NCBI RefSeq assembly: GCF_043290135.1
Contig: NC_134705.1
Coordinates: forward strand, 61,159,771 to 61,223,770
DNA from: Rhipicephalus microplus
Lineage: Eukaryota; Arthropoda; Arachnida; Ixodida; Ixodidae
DNA length: 64,000 nucleotides
Reading direction: 5' to 3'
Positions 11,188-24,321 of this stretch are shown here, in pieces (the first letter of the stretch is position 1; each line of letters starts with the position of its first letter). The notes under the pieces are model-generated. The model was not told the origin of the DNA. It did no database searches and saw only the letters and a program-made list of their open reading frames with translations. The position numbers were made by a program, and so were the translations under genes.

Positions 11188-11718
11188 ATGGCTGACGCCC
11201 TGAAAATCATTTCATTATATGTTCAATGGTTCCGTAACCCAGTAAAGCAAGCCGACGTTATCAGCATAGCCCGCGCAGAACATTGTCATATACTGTGTTT
11301 ACAAGAAACAAATTTTTTCACCATTGACCACGTTCGTGCATTCAAACGCGCATTTAATTTAGACTTATTTTTCTTTCGCGACATCTCGCTTCTGTGGAGT
11401 TGGGCTTATTATTTCTACCGCGCTCTTCTACGCAGTCATTATGCTTTCTATGACGGGATTGGACGGGTATTGGCTTTTGACTGCATCCTATCATCCTTCA
11501 AGCTGCGTGTTTTCTGTATTTATGAACCAGCTCAAACAGCGATGTCTAACGATTTTTTTCATGACCTGGACGTGTATATTTTAGACGGTCGTCATGTCAT
11601 ACTCACTGGTGATTTCAATTGTGTATTAGACACGAGAGCTGACGTGCAAGGTGATGGGGTCGCTCTGATTGGAACACGCGAGAGCTGCGTCGCCTGGTGC
11701 AACATTTCTCTTTCATGA
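11188..11718 (+). pseudogene. LINE ORF2 apurinic-type endonuclease, 3'-truncated
   Basis: This is the start of ORF2 of the element whose ORF1 lies just upstream. The ATG at 11188 is followed by KIISLYVQWFRNP, the catalytic Glu in LCLQETN, and the Asp/Asn motif LTGDFNCVLD, all marks of an exonuclease-endonuclease-phosphatase domain of the L1/Tx1 style. The frame ends at a TGA near 11716, before the SDH motif and before any reverse transcriptase. The following 1.1 kb is AT-rich and unrelated, so the 3' part of the element is gone. That is unusual, because LINEs normally lose their 5' end. Confidence 0.8.
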
Positions 11719-12889
11719 ATACGTAAATTACTGTATATTTGGAAGATACTCTAAATTTTGAATTTCAGAGCTAAGAAATGTTGTGTTTATTTTTTCTGAA
11801 ACTTGCTCCAAATTTGATTTCTCGTCAAGATATGTTGCTCTAAAATATTGCTCCAGATTCTAGCTTGGCTGTTCCACCTATGCTAGCATTAGTTACTCTT
11901 TCACTCTCCTTTTGTGTGCTCATTTTATGTTCTTTGATGTTGCATTGTTTCACGGCGACATTTAATTACGTGATGCTCCTAATATTTTACAGCTTTGCAT
12001 CAAATATTCTGCATGGTTAGTAAGTAGTTACACTGTCAAGCCAGTGTGATTTTGCCTATTGTATTCACTTTTGTATGATTGTTTCTCCATTATTCTGAAC
12101 GCCTGAACAAACAAGGGTTATTGTGAAATAGAAATGCTATTTCAAAACGTTTTAATCATTATATTCATTACAATACCACTAGCCTTGCATATTAAGCATA
12201 GTGCACGCCACAACACATCCAAACTGTGGCGTATCAATGTGGCGATTGCAGTGTGTGCTTTGATATAAAATTTCAGTATATTGAAAAATTAATGCTTCGC
12301 TGCACTGTACTTGTGTGTTGCATTGAAGCATGTTAAAATCAATTCTTCATTTTTAGGTGCAAATAAAGTCTCTTCTGTTGTACTTTGATATTCATGCCTT
12401 GGTCGTGAGAACTCCACACCGTACCATTCACATCTTATATCCGCTCTTCTTTTGCAGCAAATGGCATCCGCTCTGCACACTTGCAAAAGGTTTTCGATTA
12501 AGCTTCAATTTGTCTCTGAAGCTTGTATGTGCTCTGTGTCTAATAAAATAAAGCTTGATTTCATTTTGCACTATGAAATACCTTTGTAAACGTCGTGGTA
12601 TATGTGACAGCTCATTTTGAGTGACGCGTTCGTATTCAGCTAGGATTACACGTTATATATGTAGTTTTAGCTGTGATAGCTCTATGCTTTGCTGCAAATA
12701 TGCACCATAAAAGCAGTGCTATGGCCAGGATTTCTCCACTGTTGCAGGAGCCACTACAATAAGTCATCTGCGCCTGAAAGGTCTAGCTCAAGGATGACCT
12801 TTCCTGCGCTTCCACGGAGCCTAGTGGAAGGGGGTAACACTCGAATTATGGTATTTTTCGCATGGGTCTTGGGGCATATTCTGTATGAA
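11719..12889. other. AT-rich non-coding stretch
   Basis: Strongly AT-rich with only short frames. It contains AATAAAATAAAG near 12543, which could act as a poly(A) signal, but no gene ends recognisably before it. Confidence 0.45.
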
Positions 12890-13225
12890 CACCTCCACAC
12901 ACCTTTTGCTCTTTGGGTGTACTACACTCCTATACTACTTTTGTTGTTTGGGTGTAATCTTGCTATTACAGCCTCACGCCCTTAAGGCCTCTTACACCCT
13001 TAAGACCACTTGGGTGTGCATTTGCTTTTACACCCTCATACCTCTAAGGCCACTTGGGTGTACATTAGCTTTTACAACCCAAAATTATGTTCGTGCCCTA
13101 GGGTGAAAATATGGAAATACGCCCATTGTATAGGTGTAGTCCTGCTTGTTACACCCATTTGCGGGGTGTAGGGGTGTGAGTTATAGACTATATTACACTA
13201 TATGGGTGTAATTTGGTTTACGGTG
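12890..13225. repeat. Cluster of ACACCC/GGGTGT hairpin units
   Basis: The motif GGGTGTA and its complement TACACCC alternate along about 330 bp. Two adjacent units share the pattern TTACACCC..TAAG.CCACTTGGGTGT.CATT.GCTTT (about 12989-13027 and 13036-13073), each able to fold into a small hairpin. Further inverted pairs surround 13110-13225. The arrangement looks like a degenerate short-period repeat or the remains of a foldback element. It stops where the gypsy element begins. Confidence 0.6.
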
Positions 13226-13228
13226 TAG

Positions 13229-16200
13229 GTCACGCTGCTACCATCCAGTTTTTCGCTTGGTACAGCGAATACGCAACAAATTCGACGAGTCGGAGCATGT
13301 ACGGCTAGGTTCATCATTCAGAACATTTTGTATCACATCGAGTCTCTATAGTGTTGGCCACACGTTTGCATGAAGTAATACCCGGATGGGACTTCTTGTC
13401 ACGCCACCACGCCGTCATGGACTGCAGTAGCGCTCAGGTGGAGCTTTCCGTGTTTGCCGATGCCCCGTATGCCGACACCGACCTACTTAACGTTGGCAAG
13501 CTTCGTGTGTCCATTGACACTGACGTTCCTCCTCTTAGTGCCATCATTGTCCCTGTCGACCGCACTGACTTTTCTGGCCCTACTGTTGCGTTCACACCGT
13601 CTGCAATTTTCAGTCGACGCCACGGCATGTCTCTAACATAAGCCATTCTGCCGGCCAATGAAGACGTGACTGGAATAGTTGTTTACAATCTCAGACTATG
13701 TCTTCTCACTTTACACCATCATGAGACACATATCCACGTTCACCCAGTAGCCCCGCCGTGGTGGTCTAGTGGTTAAGGTGCTCGGCTGCTGACCCGCAGG
13801 TCGCGGGTTCAAATCCCGGCTGCGGCGGCTGCATTTCCGATTGAGGCGGAAATGTTGTAGTCCCGTGTGCTCAGATTTGGGGGCACGTTAAAGAACCCCA
13901 GGTGGTCGAAATTTTCGGAGCCCTTCACTACGGTGTCTCTCATAATCAAATAGGGGTTTTGGGACGTTAAACCCCACAAATCAATCAAATCAACCTTCAC
14001 CCAGTATATGAGCGCTCTTATGTGCCTATTTGAATTCCTTGACGCTGGCCCAAAACTTCAGTTGGATTCTGTTAAGCCTAGTTTCCATCCGGATGACGTC
14101 TTTCCGGATGAATTCAACCGCTCCATCGACAGCAAGCTCCCTCAAAATCAACGGGCAAAACTTATAGCGCTTCTTTAGGAGTTCAGACATTCATTCGACT
14201 TTCCGCAAAACCCACTGGGTTAAACCAACGCCGTCACCCACAGTATGGATACGAGAACGCATACTCCTTTGCGACAACTCCCCTACCGTTTATCAGCAAC
14301 ACAACGCAATATCAATGCGGAGCAAGTGAATAACATGCTTTGCTACGGTGGTATCACTCCCTTCTCAAGTGTCTGGTTTTCGCCTGTAGTGCTCGTCAGA
14401 AAAAAAAGGTGGTTCAGTTAGATTCTCCGTAGATTACAGGTGCCGAAGCAAGATTACACGAAAAGATGTCTAGCCTCTTCGCCGCATCAATGACGCCATC
14501 GATTGCCTGCAAGGTGCAATATATTTTTTGTCATTGGATTTGCGTTCAGGATATTGGCAGGTGCCCATGGCAGAATGTGACCGTCCAAAAACAGCGTTTG
14601 TCACGCCAGATGGTGTACTCCATTTGGTCTGTGCAATGCCCCTACTACATATGAGCGAATGATGGACAGCATTCTACACGACCTGAATTGGCAAATATGT
14701 TTATGCTATCTGGATGGCGTTGTCTTATTCTCCCCAGATTTTCCCACGCACGTTGCCCATTTGTGCACGATTTTTCAGTGCCTCACCAAGGCAAACCTTC
14801 GGCCTAATCTGAACAAGTGCTGCTTCGGAGCGCGTCAACTCGTTATATTTGGCCGTGTGGTCTCGAAGCATGGAATACTTCCAGACCCACAAAAATTCGT
14901 GCAGTCGCCGACTTTCTGAAACTGAAAACACTCAAAGAACTGCGGAGCTTCGCGTTTTCTTCTATTTTTGTCGTTTTGTCCGTATCTTTGCACCAGTCAT
15001 AGCACCCCTCAAGAAACAACTTGCTCCACCTGTCGACCTTTCTAAGTGAACCCAAGCATACGTTGACGCCTTCGACATATTGCGCCGCCTGCTTACATCA
15101 CCACCTAGTTTACGCCATTATGACCCAACAGCCCCGACCGAAGTGCACACTGACACTAGTGGCGTCGGCCTCAGTACAGTACTCGCGCAACCTAAGCCAG
15201 ATAATCCAGAATTCGTAGTCGCATGTGCTAGCTGCGCACTCACAAAAGTGGAAACCAACTAATCTATCACCGAGAAAGGGTGCCTCACAATTGTGTGGGC
15301 GTTAAGCAAGTTTCGTCCTTACTTCTACAAAAGGAGTTTTGACGTCGTCACCGACCATCACGCACTCTGTCAGTTATTTTCTCTGAAGGACACTTCTGGC
15401 CATCTTGAACGTTGGGCGCCGCGCCTCCAAGAATTTGACATTCGCTTCACCTACCGATCTGGGCAGACGCACTCTATCAATCACCAGTGCGATCAAGCGA
15501 AGACCTGCACTCAAAATTGGACATTCCCATCACTGTCATATAAATCACGCGCATGCCATTTGAGCAGCGTAAAAATCCATGGATCGCATCTCTCCTTAAC
15601 GTTCGTTCCGACACTTCCACGTCAGTATAACTACGTGCTGTTCGCCGTCAAGCCGCACAGTTTGCGATACGAGACGCGCTCCTCTACCGAGAAAACCACA
15701 AAAATTCGTAAATGCCTTTTGGTTATACCAAGCCATATGCGATCTGACGTATGCGCGCATTTTATGCTGATCCATTGCATGCTCATGCTGGAGCTCTGAA
15801 GACGCATGAACGCATCCGCCAGCGCTCCCACTGGCGCGTCATACCTTAGTCTAAAAATACATCCAATCCTGTTCATTGTGCCAATAAAAAACATTTGCCC
15901 AATCAACCAGACTACTGCAGCTTCTACCATGTCTGGCACGCCATTTCGACTGTGTAGGCATTGATATATATGAACCGCTTCCTTACACCGCATCTTGCAA
16001 TCGATGGGTGATCATCGCCGTGTACCATCTGACGAGATATGCAGGAACAAATCCTCTACCTTCGGCTGCTGCTCGGGAAGTAGCCAACTTCATCTTACAA
16101 CAATTCGTCCTGCGTCACAGTGCACCACGTGACATACTCGGCGAAAGAGGGCGGGTATTATTATCTGGGGTACTTCAAGAACTCCTTCGCGCTTGCCGTA

Positions 16201-16814
16201 TGGTTCACCGCACCTCTACTGCCTTCTACCCGCAGACCAACGGTCTAACAGAGCGCTTCAATAGAACCCTGGGACATATGCTCACGATGTATGTCAATTC
16301 TGACCAGTCAAACTGTTACAAGATGCTACAGTTCGTAACCTATGCCTACAATACCGCGACGTAGTCAACCACAGGCTTTTCGTCTTTTTTCTATACGGCT
16401 GTGAGTCATGTGGCACAATCGACACAATTTTGCTGTATCGCCCAGGCGCTTCCGAATAGATTTTTCTTTCTGCAATTATGCGGCATGCTAAAGAGTGTTT
16501 TCTCTTCGTCTGCTGATTCACAGCGTACAGAGAAGCCCTTGAAAAAGAACGCCATGACCGCGACCAGCAAGTCTAGAGTTTCGCCGTAGGCTCGCTCGTC
16601 TGGCTTCGATTGCCGTTGCACTCTCCTGGCCTGTCCCCCAAAGTTGCACGAGAGTACCACGATCCCTACCACGTCGTAGAACGTCGCTCTCATATAACAT
16701 GTGTGATCGAGCCAGCCAACTCATCCACAGACTGGCGCCGCATCGGTCGCGAGATAGATCACGTCAGTCGCCTTAAGCCATCTCATGAGCCTTTCCTTCT
16801 GTCACCACCTTGAC
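13229..16814 (+). pseudogene. Ty3/gypsy pol, decayed, interrupted by a SINE
   Basis: The order is gypsy-like: a protease-end region with VIPGWDFLSRHHAVMDC (13351-13641), a SINE insertion (13750-13995), reverse transcriptase (about 14060-15010), RNase H with HTDTSGVGL and VTDHHALC (15120-15400), and integrase (15950-16364) with a C-terminal part to 16814. Catalytic residues are lost. The RT box YLDD reads CYLDGVVLFS. The integrase second Asp motif SDRGR reads GERGR, and VDHLTRY reads VYHLTRY, although [12 protein letters not shown] keeps the Glu. Many stops and shifts are present. No LTR is visible, and the 3' end is cut off by a (TA)n tract at 16832. Confidence 0.9.
13750..13995 (+). mobile_element. 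Ruka-like SINE, copy 2, nested in gypsy element
   Basis: Same head and body as the copy at 5134, with some differences (GTGGTTAAGGTGC, TTCAAATCCCGG as B box). Perfect 11-bp target-site duplications TTCACCCAGTA lie at 13739-13749 and 13996-14006. The interrupted gypsy frame (HIHVHPV...) can be followed across the site when one duplication is removed, so the SINE landed in an existing gypsy copy. Confidence 0.95.
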
Positions 16815-16829
16815 TCGCCGGCATAGCCA

Positions 16830-16937
<108 letters not shown>

Positions 16938-17100
16938 AGAAGAAGTAGAGGACGGGTGAAACGAAAACTTTATTTTTTCTATGTATCAGCCGATGACCGG
17001 CCTTCATCCGGGACAACACGATACTAAAATGCGCTTTTTCTTAAAAAGGCATTGTATATAAGGGGCACCTGACACGTGAACCATCACTATCATACACCAG

Positions 17101-18060
17101 CTACTGCGATGTGGCGAGCAATGAACGGTGAGCAGAGAATTTCAAAGCAATGTCAAAGTAAAATTATGAGAATTTTTGATTCATACCTGAAAGATACAAA
17201 CCATTTCTTGCTCGACATGCCACCTGGTTCATTGCTTGTGATATTAGACGTAGCATCACGCTATACGAACGTCCCGCATATTGATACCATTCAAGCAATA
17301 TTGGAAGCAATATGAACAAGCAGTCTCTAACAAAACGGTGGACAGCAACACACTAGCGCGTTGGCTAGAACTTATCCTGACATTGAGCGATTTCGAATTC
17401 GATGGTGCGCATTTTGTACAGGTTAGTGGCACTTCTATGAGTACAAAAATTGGACCAATCTATGCAAATATCTTACTGGGTCAACTCGAAGATAAATTCT
17501 TAGACGCATGCGACCTCAAACCGTTTGATTATAAGCGTTATATTGACAATGTCTTTCTGATCCGGCAGCACGGAGAAACAGAACTTATGTCGTTCATTGC
17601 AGACTTCATTCAACAAGGCTCATCCCACCATTTCTTTTTCAAAATCATACTCAAGCACAGCAATAAATTTTCTTGACGTCACGGTTACTATACGTGCTAA
17701 ACAAGTGACGACTAAAGCCTTTAGGAAACCCACGGATAAGCAGTCATACCTACATTTCAAAGGTTCACATCCAAAGCAGTGCAAAACGGCGATCCCATAT
17801 GGTCAAGCACTGTGTTTTAAAAAAATATGCTCAAAAAATTCAGATTTTACAGACAACTGTACCGAACTTCTGGAGGCCCTACAAAGACAAAAATATCCAC
17901 CACAAATCAATAACGATGCTATTAAAGAGGCTGAGGACATTGACCGTAAGGAACTTTTTATTCGGAAGCAGAACGCCGCACCCTCAAGCACGAGCCTGGT
18001 TATAACACACTCCGCATCAGCACCAAACATCAACAGCATTCTTTAGAAGCATGACAACAT
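17101..18060 (+). pseudogene. PLE reverse transcriptase
   Basis: Motif A reads LLVILDVASRYTNVPH (near 17232-17280), close to the usual LDVTSLYTNIPH. A frameshift near 17290 leads to the frame 17281-17676 with VSGTSMSTKIGPIYANILLG and the catalytic box YKRYIDNVFLI. The second Asp of YIDD is Asn here, so the enzyme is dead. A second shift near 17640 leads to 17597-18046 with INFLDVTV, AFRKPTDKQSYLHF and HPKQCKTAIPYGQAL, all typical of the PLE RT C-terminal part. The N-terminal roughly 150-200 residues expected before motif A are absent, replaced by the inverted terminus. Confidence 0.85.
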
Positions 18061-18249
18061 ACTGCTGCAGAGTGATCACCTTAAAAACATCTTTTCTGGT
18101 CCCCCACGTGTGGTATATCGCAGATCGAAGAACTTACGCGACATACTAACATCATCAACGGTTAGCCCCACCACTTTTTCTGGTTTCCCTCCATGCAACA
18201 AACCCCGCTGCAAAGTTTCCAACCATATGACATAGACAACTTTGGTTAT

Positions 18250-18600
18250 GAGTGCAGCATCAAAATTTCATCTAAAAATTAAAGGGCATTTCGACTGCGA
18301 CACAAGAAACATTGTGTACATTGTGCAAACTCCAATACATCGGACATACTGAAACGCCTTTTAGACTGCGCTTTAATAACCATAAGTCACATGCCACAAG
18401 CCTACCCAATCTACCTTTGTCTAGGCACGTCACAATTCCTGGTCACTCATTCAATAAACTAACAGCTACTATACTCGAATCAGGTTTCCCTTCACACTAC
18501 TATAAAAATCTGCACGAATCGTTTTTGATACACAAGTTCAACGCAATCTTATCCGCTATAAATGAAAATCCAGGCAAAATGACGCTTCTTTTGGCGTAGA
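18250..18600 (+). pseudogene. PLE GIY-YIG endonuclease domain
   Basis: After a frameshift near 18310 the frame reads CTLCKLQYIGHTETPFRLR, where YIG is the second half of the GIY-YIG motif. The first half is represented by NIVYIVQ in the previous frame (18311-18331). HKSHATSLPNLPLSRHV, GHSFNKLTATILESGF and a conserved Glu in HESFLIHKF follow, then INENPGKMTLL at the end. This nuclease nicks the target for priming. The domain is nearly complete but split by the shift. Confidence 0.85.
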
Positions 18601-19175
18601 ACTAAGCTCTACTTTCATCACAGTATGCTCATAATCACTGTACACGCAGATGTTTACTACACGTTTTTCGTACAGTGAATTTCTTAATTTTGTGTTATCG
18701 GTTCTGCTTGTGCCCCATGAAATTTTTACCAACGCATCTTGTTTCATTCGAACGTTTTCTGCTATACTTTTTTGTGATTTGTGCGTGTGATTTGCTGTAT
18801 GGGTTTGATTGCTTTGTTTTCTGTTTGTATATATTACCTCAGTTTTCAAACTGCTAGTCATGTGATCTACTCGATGTAAACACCATTCATGCATTCTCAT
18901 AATTTTACTTTGGCATTGCTTTGACATTCACCGTTCATTTGACTCACCGTTCATTACTCGCCACATCGCGGTAGCTTGTGTATGATGGTGATGGTTCAAG
19001 TGTCAGGTGCCCCTTATATACCATGCCTACTTAAGAAAGCGCGTTTTTCGGTCGTGTTTTCCGTAATGAAGGCCGGTCCCCGGCTGAAACGTAGGAAAAA
19101 TAAAACGTTTTTGTTTTTCCCGTCCTCTACTTCTTCCTATTTTTCCTCTCGATCCAAGGACACCACTTTTTCACG

Positions 19176-20421
<1,246 letters not shown>

Positions 20422-20516
20422 GCACGAGAACAGAACGACGACAAAGAAACAAGAAGGACACGAGTGCTAGCGCTCGTGTCCTTCTTGCTTCTTTGTCGTC
20501 GCTCTGTTCTCGCGCT
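20422..20516. repeat. Perfectly folding 95-bp foldback
   Basis: Arms of about 46 nt (ACGACAAAGAAACAAGAAGG on the left) meet almost without spacer at GTGCTAGCGCTC (about 20465-20475). Only a few mismatches occur between the arms. It could be the collapsed terminal inverted repeats of a foldback transposon, or PLE terminal sequence joined head to head as at 24443. Confidence 0.85.
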
Positions 20517-20779
20517 CTAAATATAGCGCATTACCGTTGTCAAAATACACAGTTTAGGTGTGCACTACATTCTCAGTAGTATTTCTGGAAATTGATATTA
20601 TTTCAACAGGAGGCTGTAAAAAGCTCTGACTTCAGTGAGCTGTCAGTAGAAACTGAAACTACTCAATGCAGCAGGAGCGAACAAATGGGTTAAGACAGCT
20701 GTGCTGTGCGTCGCCTGTCTCTTGTGGTAGGAAGCAGCGATCCGCTTATTGGACTTTGGACTCAATACCGCCTGAAGTC
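20517..20779. other. Non-coding stretch, nothing recognised
   Basis: No open frame with recognisable content. It lies between the foldback and the LTR fragment. Confidence 0.35.
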
Positions 20780-20866
20780 TGTTGGCAATGCACGTGGCCT
20801 TCGTAGCTAGCGAAGGAGGAGGACGACGCTTGGAGAGACTCTCGAGCAATGTTTGGCTTGTGTAGC
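20780..20866 (+). repeat. LTR fragment related to the 31195 LTR
   Basis: The sequence starts TGTTGGCAATGCACG and matches the LTR at 31195-31284 (TGTTGAAAATGCACG), with shared CCTTCGTAGCT, GAGGAGGACGACG, GAGACTCT and TGTTTGGCTTGTGT. Only the first half of the LTR remains. A LINE follows directly at 20867. Confidence 0.75.
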
Positions 20867-22732
20867 AGAGTTTCTAAGGAAGAGAGCGTTTTATTGCTCT
20901 CAAAGGGGTTATTTTTCCAACAGATATCAGCAATACCATGGTGTACGACAGGCGGCAGTGCTCTCACCCTTATTGTTTAACATCTTCCTCAGCTCGATTC
21001 GAACACATAGCGATGTTCATTTATATGTGTATGCAGATGACATTGCCTTCTTTGCGACAAATAGTGGTTTGCAATTACCTTATCAGACATTGCAGAATTA
21101 CCTAAACAACATGGGAGAATGGCTTGAAAAAAATTCAAAATGTTTTAGCCTAAACGAAACAGTGCTTTTGGCGCTCTCGTTGAAGAATCCTGTCAACATC
21201 CCCCTGATGTATGGCACAGAGTTGATTCCCGAGGTGGATTCACTCAAATACTTAGACATCATTTATAACAGCTTGTTAAATTGGAAAAATCACATCGACC
21301 AAATTGGGTCCAAGGCAACACAAACCATGGGGTGGTTACGCAAGCTCAGCAATATAAAAACGGGGGTTCAGAGAAATACATTGGTAATAATCTATAAGAT
21401 GCGTAAATGTGTCCTATCATTAAATTCGGCTGTGCGTCATTTTCTGGCTGTGCGACTTATAAAATGAGACCGCTCATACCGTTACAAAGGGAAGCTTTAC
21501 GATTGTGCCTTGGACTGCCTGAGTTTGTTGCTAACGATGTGCTCTACATGGAAGCGCGTCTCCGTTCATTGTTAAATATATTTCAAATACTTACTATTCA
21601 AACATTTCAAAAACTATACGATTTGCCCTAGAGAGAATCGTTTCATGCTTTTATTAAAGAGCCAAGCCTATTTTTGAATCTCAGTGGTCGCGATCCCACT
21701 CCTTGCAGATCACATTCGTTCAAGCGCTGCTGGAACCACTGGACGTCTGAGTCAAAGATATTTACTCGAGAATTAAATTTAATTTAGACATTTACACAGA
21801 AACTGAGAATATTTACCCCTCTAACTCGAGGCAAATGCCGTACCACTATTTAAATTATCAGCTACAGCATTACATGGCACACGTGAGCATGAACAACATA
21901 ATTGTGACTAATGCATCCGTATCAAATGAAAACGCTGGGGTAGGCATCTTCTCGCCATCCCTTGACTGGTCCTTTTCAGTTAGGCTTGCTGATTACACAC
22001 CAATATTCATAGCAAAATTAATTTCTGTTGCACTGGCACTGCGAAAGATTCCTTCGGGCGAATCAGAAGCAGCCATAATTATAGAATTCTTTTCAGTATG
22101 TGCTGCTCTGTCACCGAGAATTAAGTAAACACTTATGAATATCTTTAGACAACTCATACGGACAAAATCGCAAAAACTTCAGTTTTATGGGTCCCGGGTC
22201 ATCGTTTCATATTTCTCAATGAGATGGCGGATGCATGAGCCACAGTGTCTTTTAGCAGTCCCATTATCCCAATTTTGTCTGATACGGCTTACGCGACAGC
22301 AATAAAGTACAGAAACATTTGTTTACATAACGAAAAAAAAACTCCTTCTCATTAGATAAACTTCGAGATTTTGCACATCCACGACAATTCTGGAATAGAC
22401 AGTGGTGGACAACACGGTACTTGGAAGTTAATTATACGAGGTTGCATTGTATATTTCCACAACTAAATTATTATTTACATAAGGCTTGTCTATAGGCGTC
22501 ACTGTAATGTCAGGTTTTCGAAGAAATGGAAACAATAGATAATTTCATTTTATTTTGTCGCCGTCATTTTCAGCAGAAAATATTCTGGTAGCTGCACTTC
22601 AAAAATTACCATTAGAATTATATGTGGCACTAATTTTATCGTTTGGCAGAATTAAATTAGGTTATAGCCACAGGCACGCCTGCTCTGCGGTATTTGACTA
22701 CATAGTTGAAACAAAGCAATTGCCATGTTAGT
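20867..22732 (+). pseudogene. I-group LINE: RT end, RNase H and C-terminus
   Basis: The RT shows HGVRQAAVLSPLLFNIFLSS and an intact VYADDIAFF box (20940-21060), then LKYLDIIYNSLLNWKNHID. A shift near 21410 leads to LQREALRLCLGLPEFVAND. An RNase H domain follows (21835-22130) with GVGIFSPSLDWSFSVRLADY, but its catalytic residues are replaced: VTNAS where VTDAS is usual, AKL for AEL, and no Asp in the third motif. The conserved C-terminal end ILSFGRIKLGYSHR...QLPC stops at a TAG near 22730. ORF1, endonuclease and the first half of RT are missing, so the copy is 5'-truncated. Confidence 0.85.
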
Positions 22733-22789
22733 GAACTTTTTTACTACCTCTGTTTCAGACCACATCTGATAGCATGCATCCTTGATCAG

Positions 22790-22879
<90 letters not shown>
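22790..22879. repeat. (TA)n microsatellite before integrase derivative
   Basis: About 90 bp of TA repeats with one CATACA interruption. The LTR-like TGTAGCG begins immediately after the last TAT. Confidence 0.98.
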
Positions 22880-22882
<3 letters not shown>

Positions 22883-22896
22883 AGCGAAGCGAAGAT

Positions 22897-24132
22897 ATGC
22901 TCTCTGATCCATCCGCAACGCCATCCACGCATGCCTTGCGTCGTCAAGCTCGCCATTTCGCCATTCGTGACGGCCTCCTACACCGACGCAATTACGACGC
23001 CGACGGCCGGCAGTGGTTACTCGTGATACCCCGCAGTCTGCGGTCAGAGATATGTGAATCCTTCCATTCTGATCCGCAATGCGCGCACTCTGGGGTATTC
23101 AAAACCTACCATCGCATTCGACAACGCTACTTCTGGCGCGGGATGTACCGCTATGTGCAGCAGTTCGTTCGCTCTTGCCTCACTTGCCAACGCCGTAAAC
23201 CGTCAGCCCACATGTCGCACGCTGGTCTGCAACCGTTACCTTGCCCTGACCGTCCATTTGGGCGCGTAGGTATCGATTTGTATGGACCACTTCCTCTGAC
23301 GTCGGCTGGTAACCGCTGGGCCATCGTTGCTGTTGACCATTTAACGCGGTACGCCGAAACCGCCGCTCTCCCTGCGGCTACTGCGCGCGATGTTGCGTCC
23401 TTCCTGCTGCATCGGTTTATACTGCGCCACGGACCACCCCAAGAGCTTCTCAGCGATCGAGGCCGTGTCTTCTTGTCGGAAGTCGTCGAAGCCATTCTGA
23501 TGGAGTGCCATTCTGTCCACCGCAAAACTACTGCTTACCACCCACAGACGAATGGCCTCACCGAACGCTTTAACCGCACCCTCGGTGACATGCTTTCTAT
23601 GTACGTCGCTGCCAACCACACTAATTGGGATAATATACTGCCCTTCGTCACCTACGCCTACAACACCGCCCCTCAGAGCACGACTGGTTTTTCACCTTTC
23701 TACTTGCTGTACGGAAGGCACCCGTCGCACACCATGGACACAATGCTCCCATACACGCCGGATCCATCTGAGTGTACACCTATTTCCGAGACAGCCAGGC
23801 TTGCTGAAGAGTGTCGCGAGCTTGCCAAGACTTTTACGACGCAAGAGCAAGAGCGGCAGAAGAGTATTCGTGATGGCTCCACCATTTCTGAGCCCACGTT
23901 CCTTCCTGGTGCGCTTGTATGGCTCTCGATCCCGACCTCTGCAGCTGGCCTCTCTTCCAAACTACGTCCCAAATACGAAGGCCCCTACCGTGTCATCGAG
24001 CGCAGCTCACCCGTCAACTATCTGATCGAACCCGTTGAACAATCTTCGGACATGCGCCACCGTGGGCGAGACATCGTCAACGTGGAGCGCCTGAAGGCTT
24101 ATTATGACCCGCTCATAGTAACAAGCTGTTAG
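22897..24132 (+). CDS. Intact Ty3/gypsy integrase frame
   Basis: A 411-codon frame without any stop. An HHCC zinc domain has His57, His64, Cys94 and Cys97. The catalytic triad is complete with Asp127 (GIDLYGP), Asp187 (LLSDRGR) and Glu223 (NGLTERFN), spaced D-35-E exactly as in active integrases. A GPY domain follows ([15 protein letters not shown], about residues 355-370), then [13 protein letters not shown] at the end. The ATG at 22897 probably lies at the deletion junction. In the parent element this was the C-terminal part of a Gag-Pol polyprotein, so expression as a separate protein is uncertain. It is the least decayed element protein in the window. Confidence 0.85.
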   Translation: MLSDPSATPSTHALRRQARHFAIRDGLLHRRNYDADGRQWLLVIPRSLRSEICESFHSDPQCAHSGVFKTYHRIRQRYFWRGMYRYVQQFVRSCLTCQRRKPSAHMSHAGLQPLPCPDRPFGRVGIDLYGPLPLTSAGNRWAIVAVDHLTRYAETAALPAATARDVASFLLHRFILRHGPPQELLSDRGRVFLSEVVEAILMECHSVHRKTTAYHPQTNGLTERFNRTLGDMLSMYVAANHTNWDNILPFVTYAYNTAPQSTTGFSPFYLLYGRHPSHTMDTMLPYTPDPSECTPISETARLAEECRELAKTFTTQEQERQKSIRDGSTISEPTFLPGALVWLSIPTSAAGLSSKLRPKYEGPYRVIERSSPVNYLIEPVEQSSDMRHRGRDIVNVERLKAYYDPLIVTSC

Positions 24133-24168
24133 GTCGCCAGGCGGCTCCCTCTTCGACCCCGGGGTAAT

Positions 24169-24321
24169 TGTAGCGAAGCCTCCGAACCCTGAAATGGGTC
24201 GAACTCTTAGTACCTTCTAGTGGGGCTACCCAACAAGGACGCCGCTCGCGCTGAGAGCCCGTGCTTGGCTGTGACTGTCGCCATTGTGTATTCTCGCTCG
24301 TTGCCGGCTAATGAACGCCTT

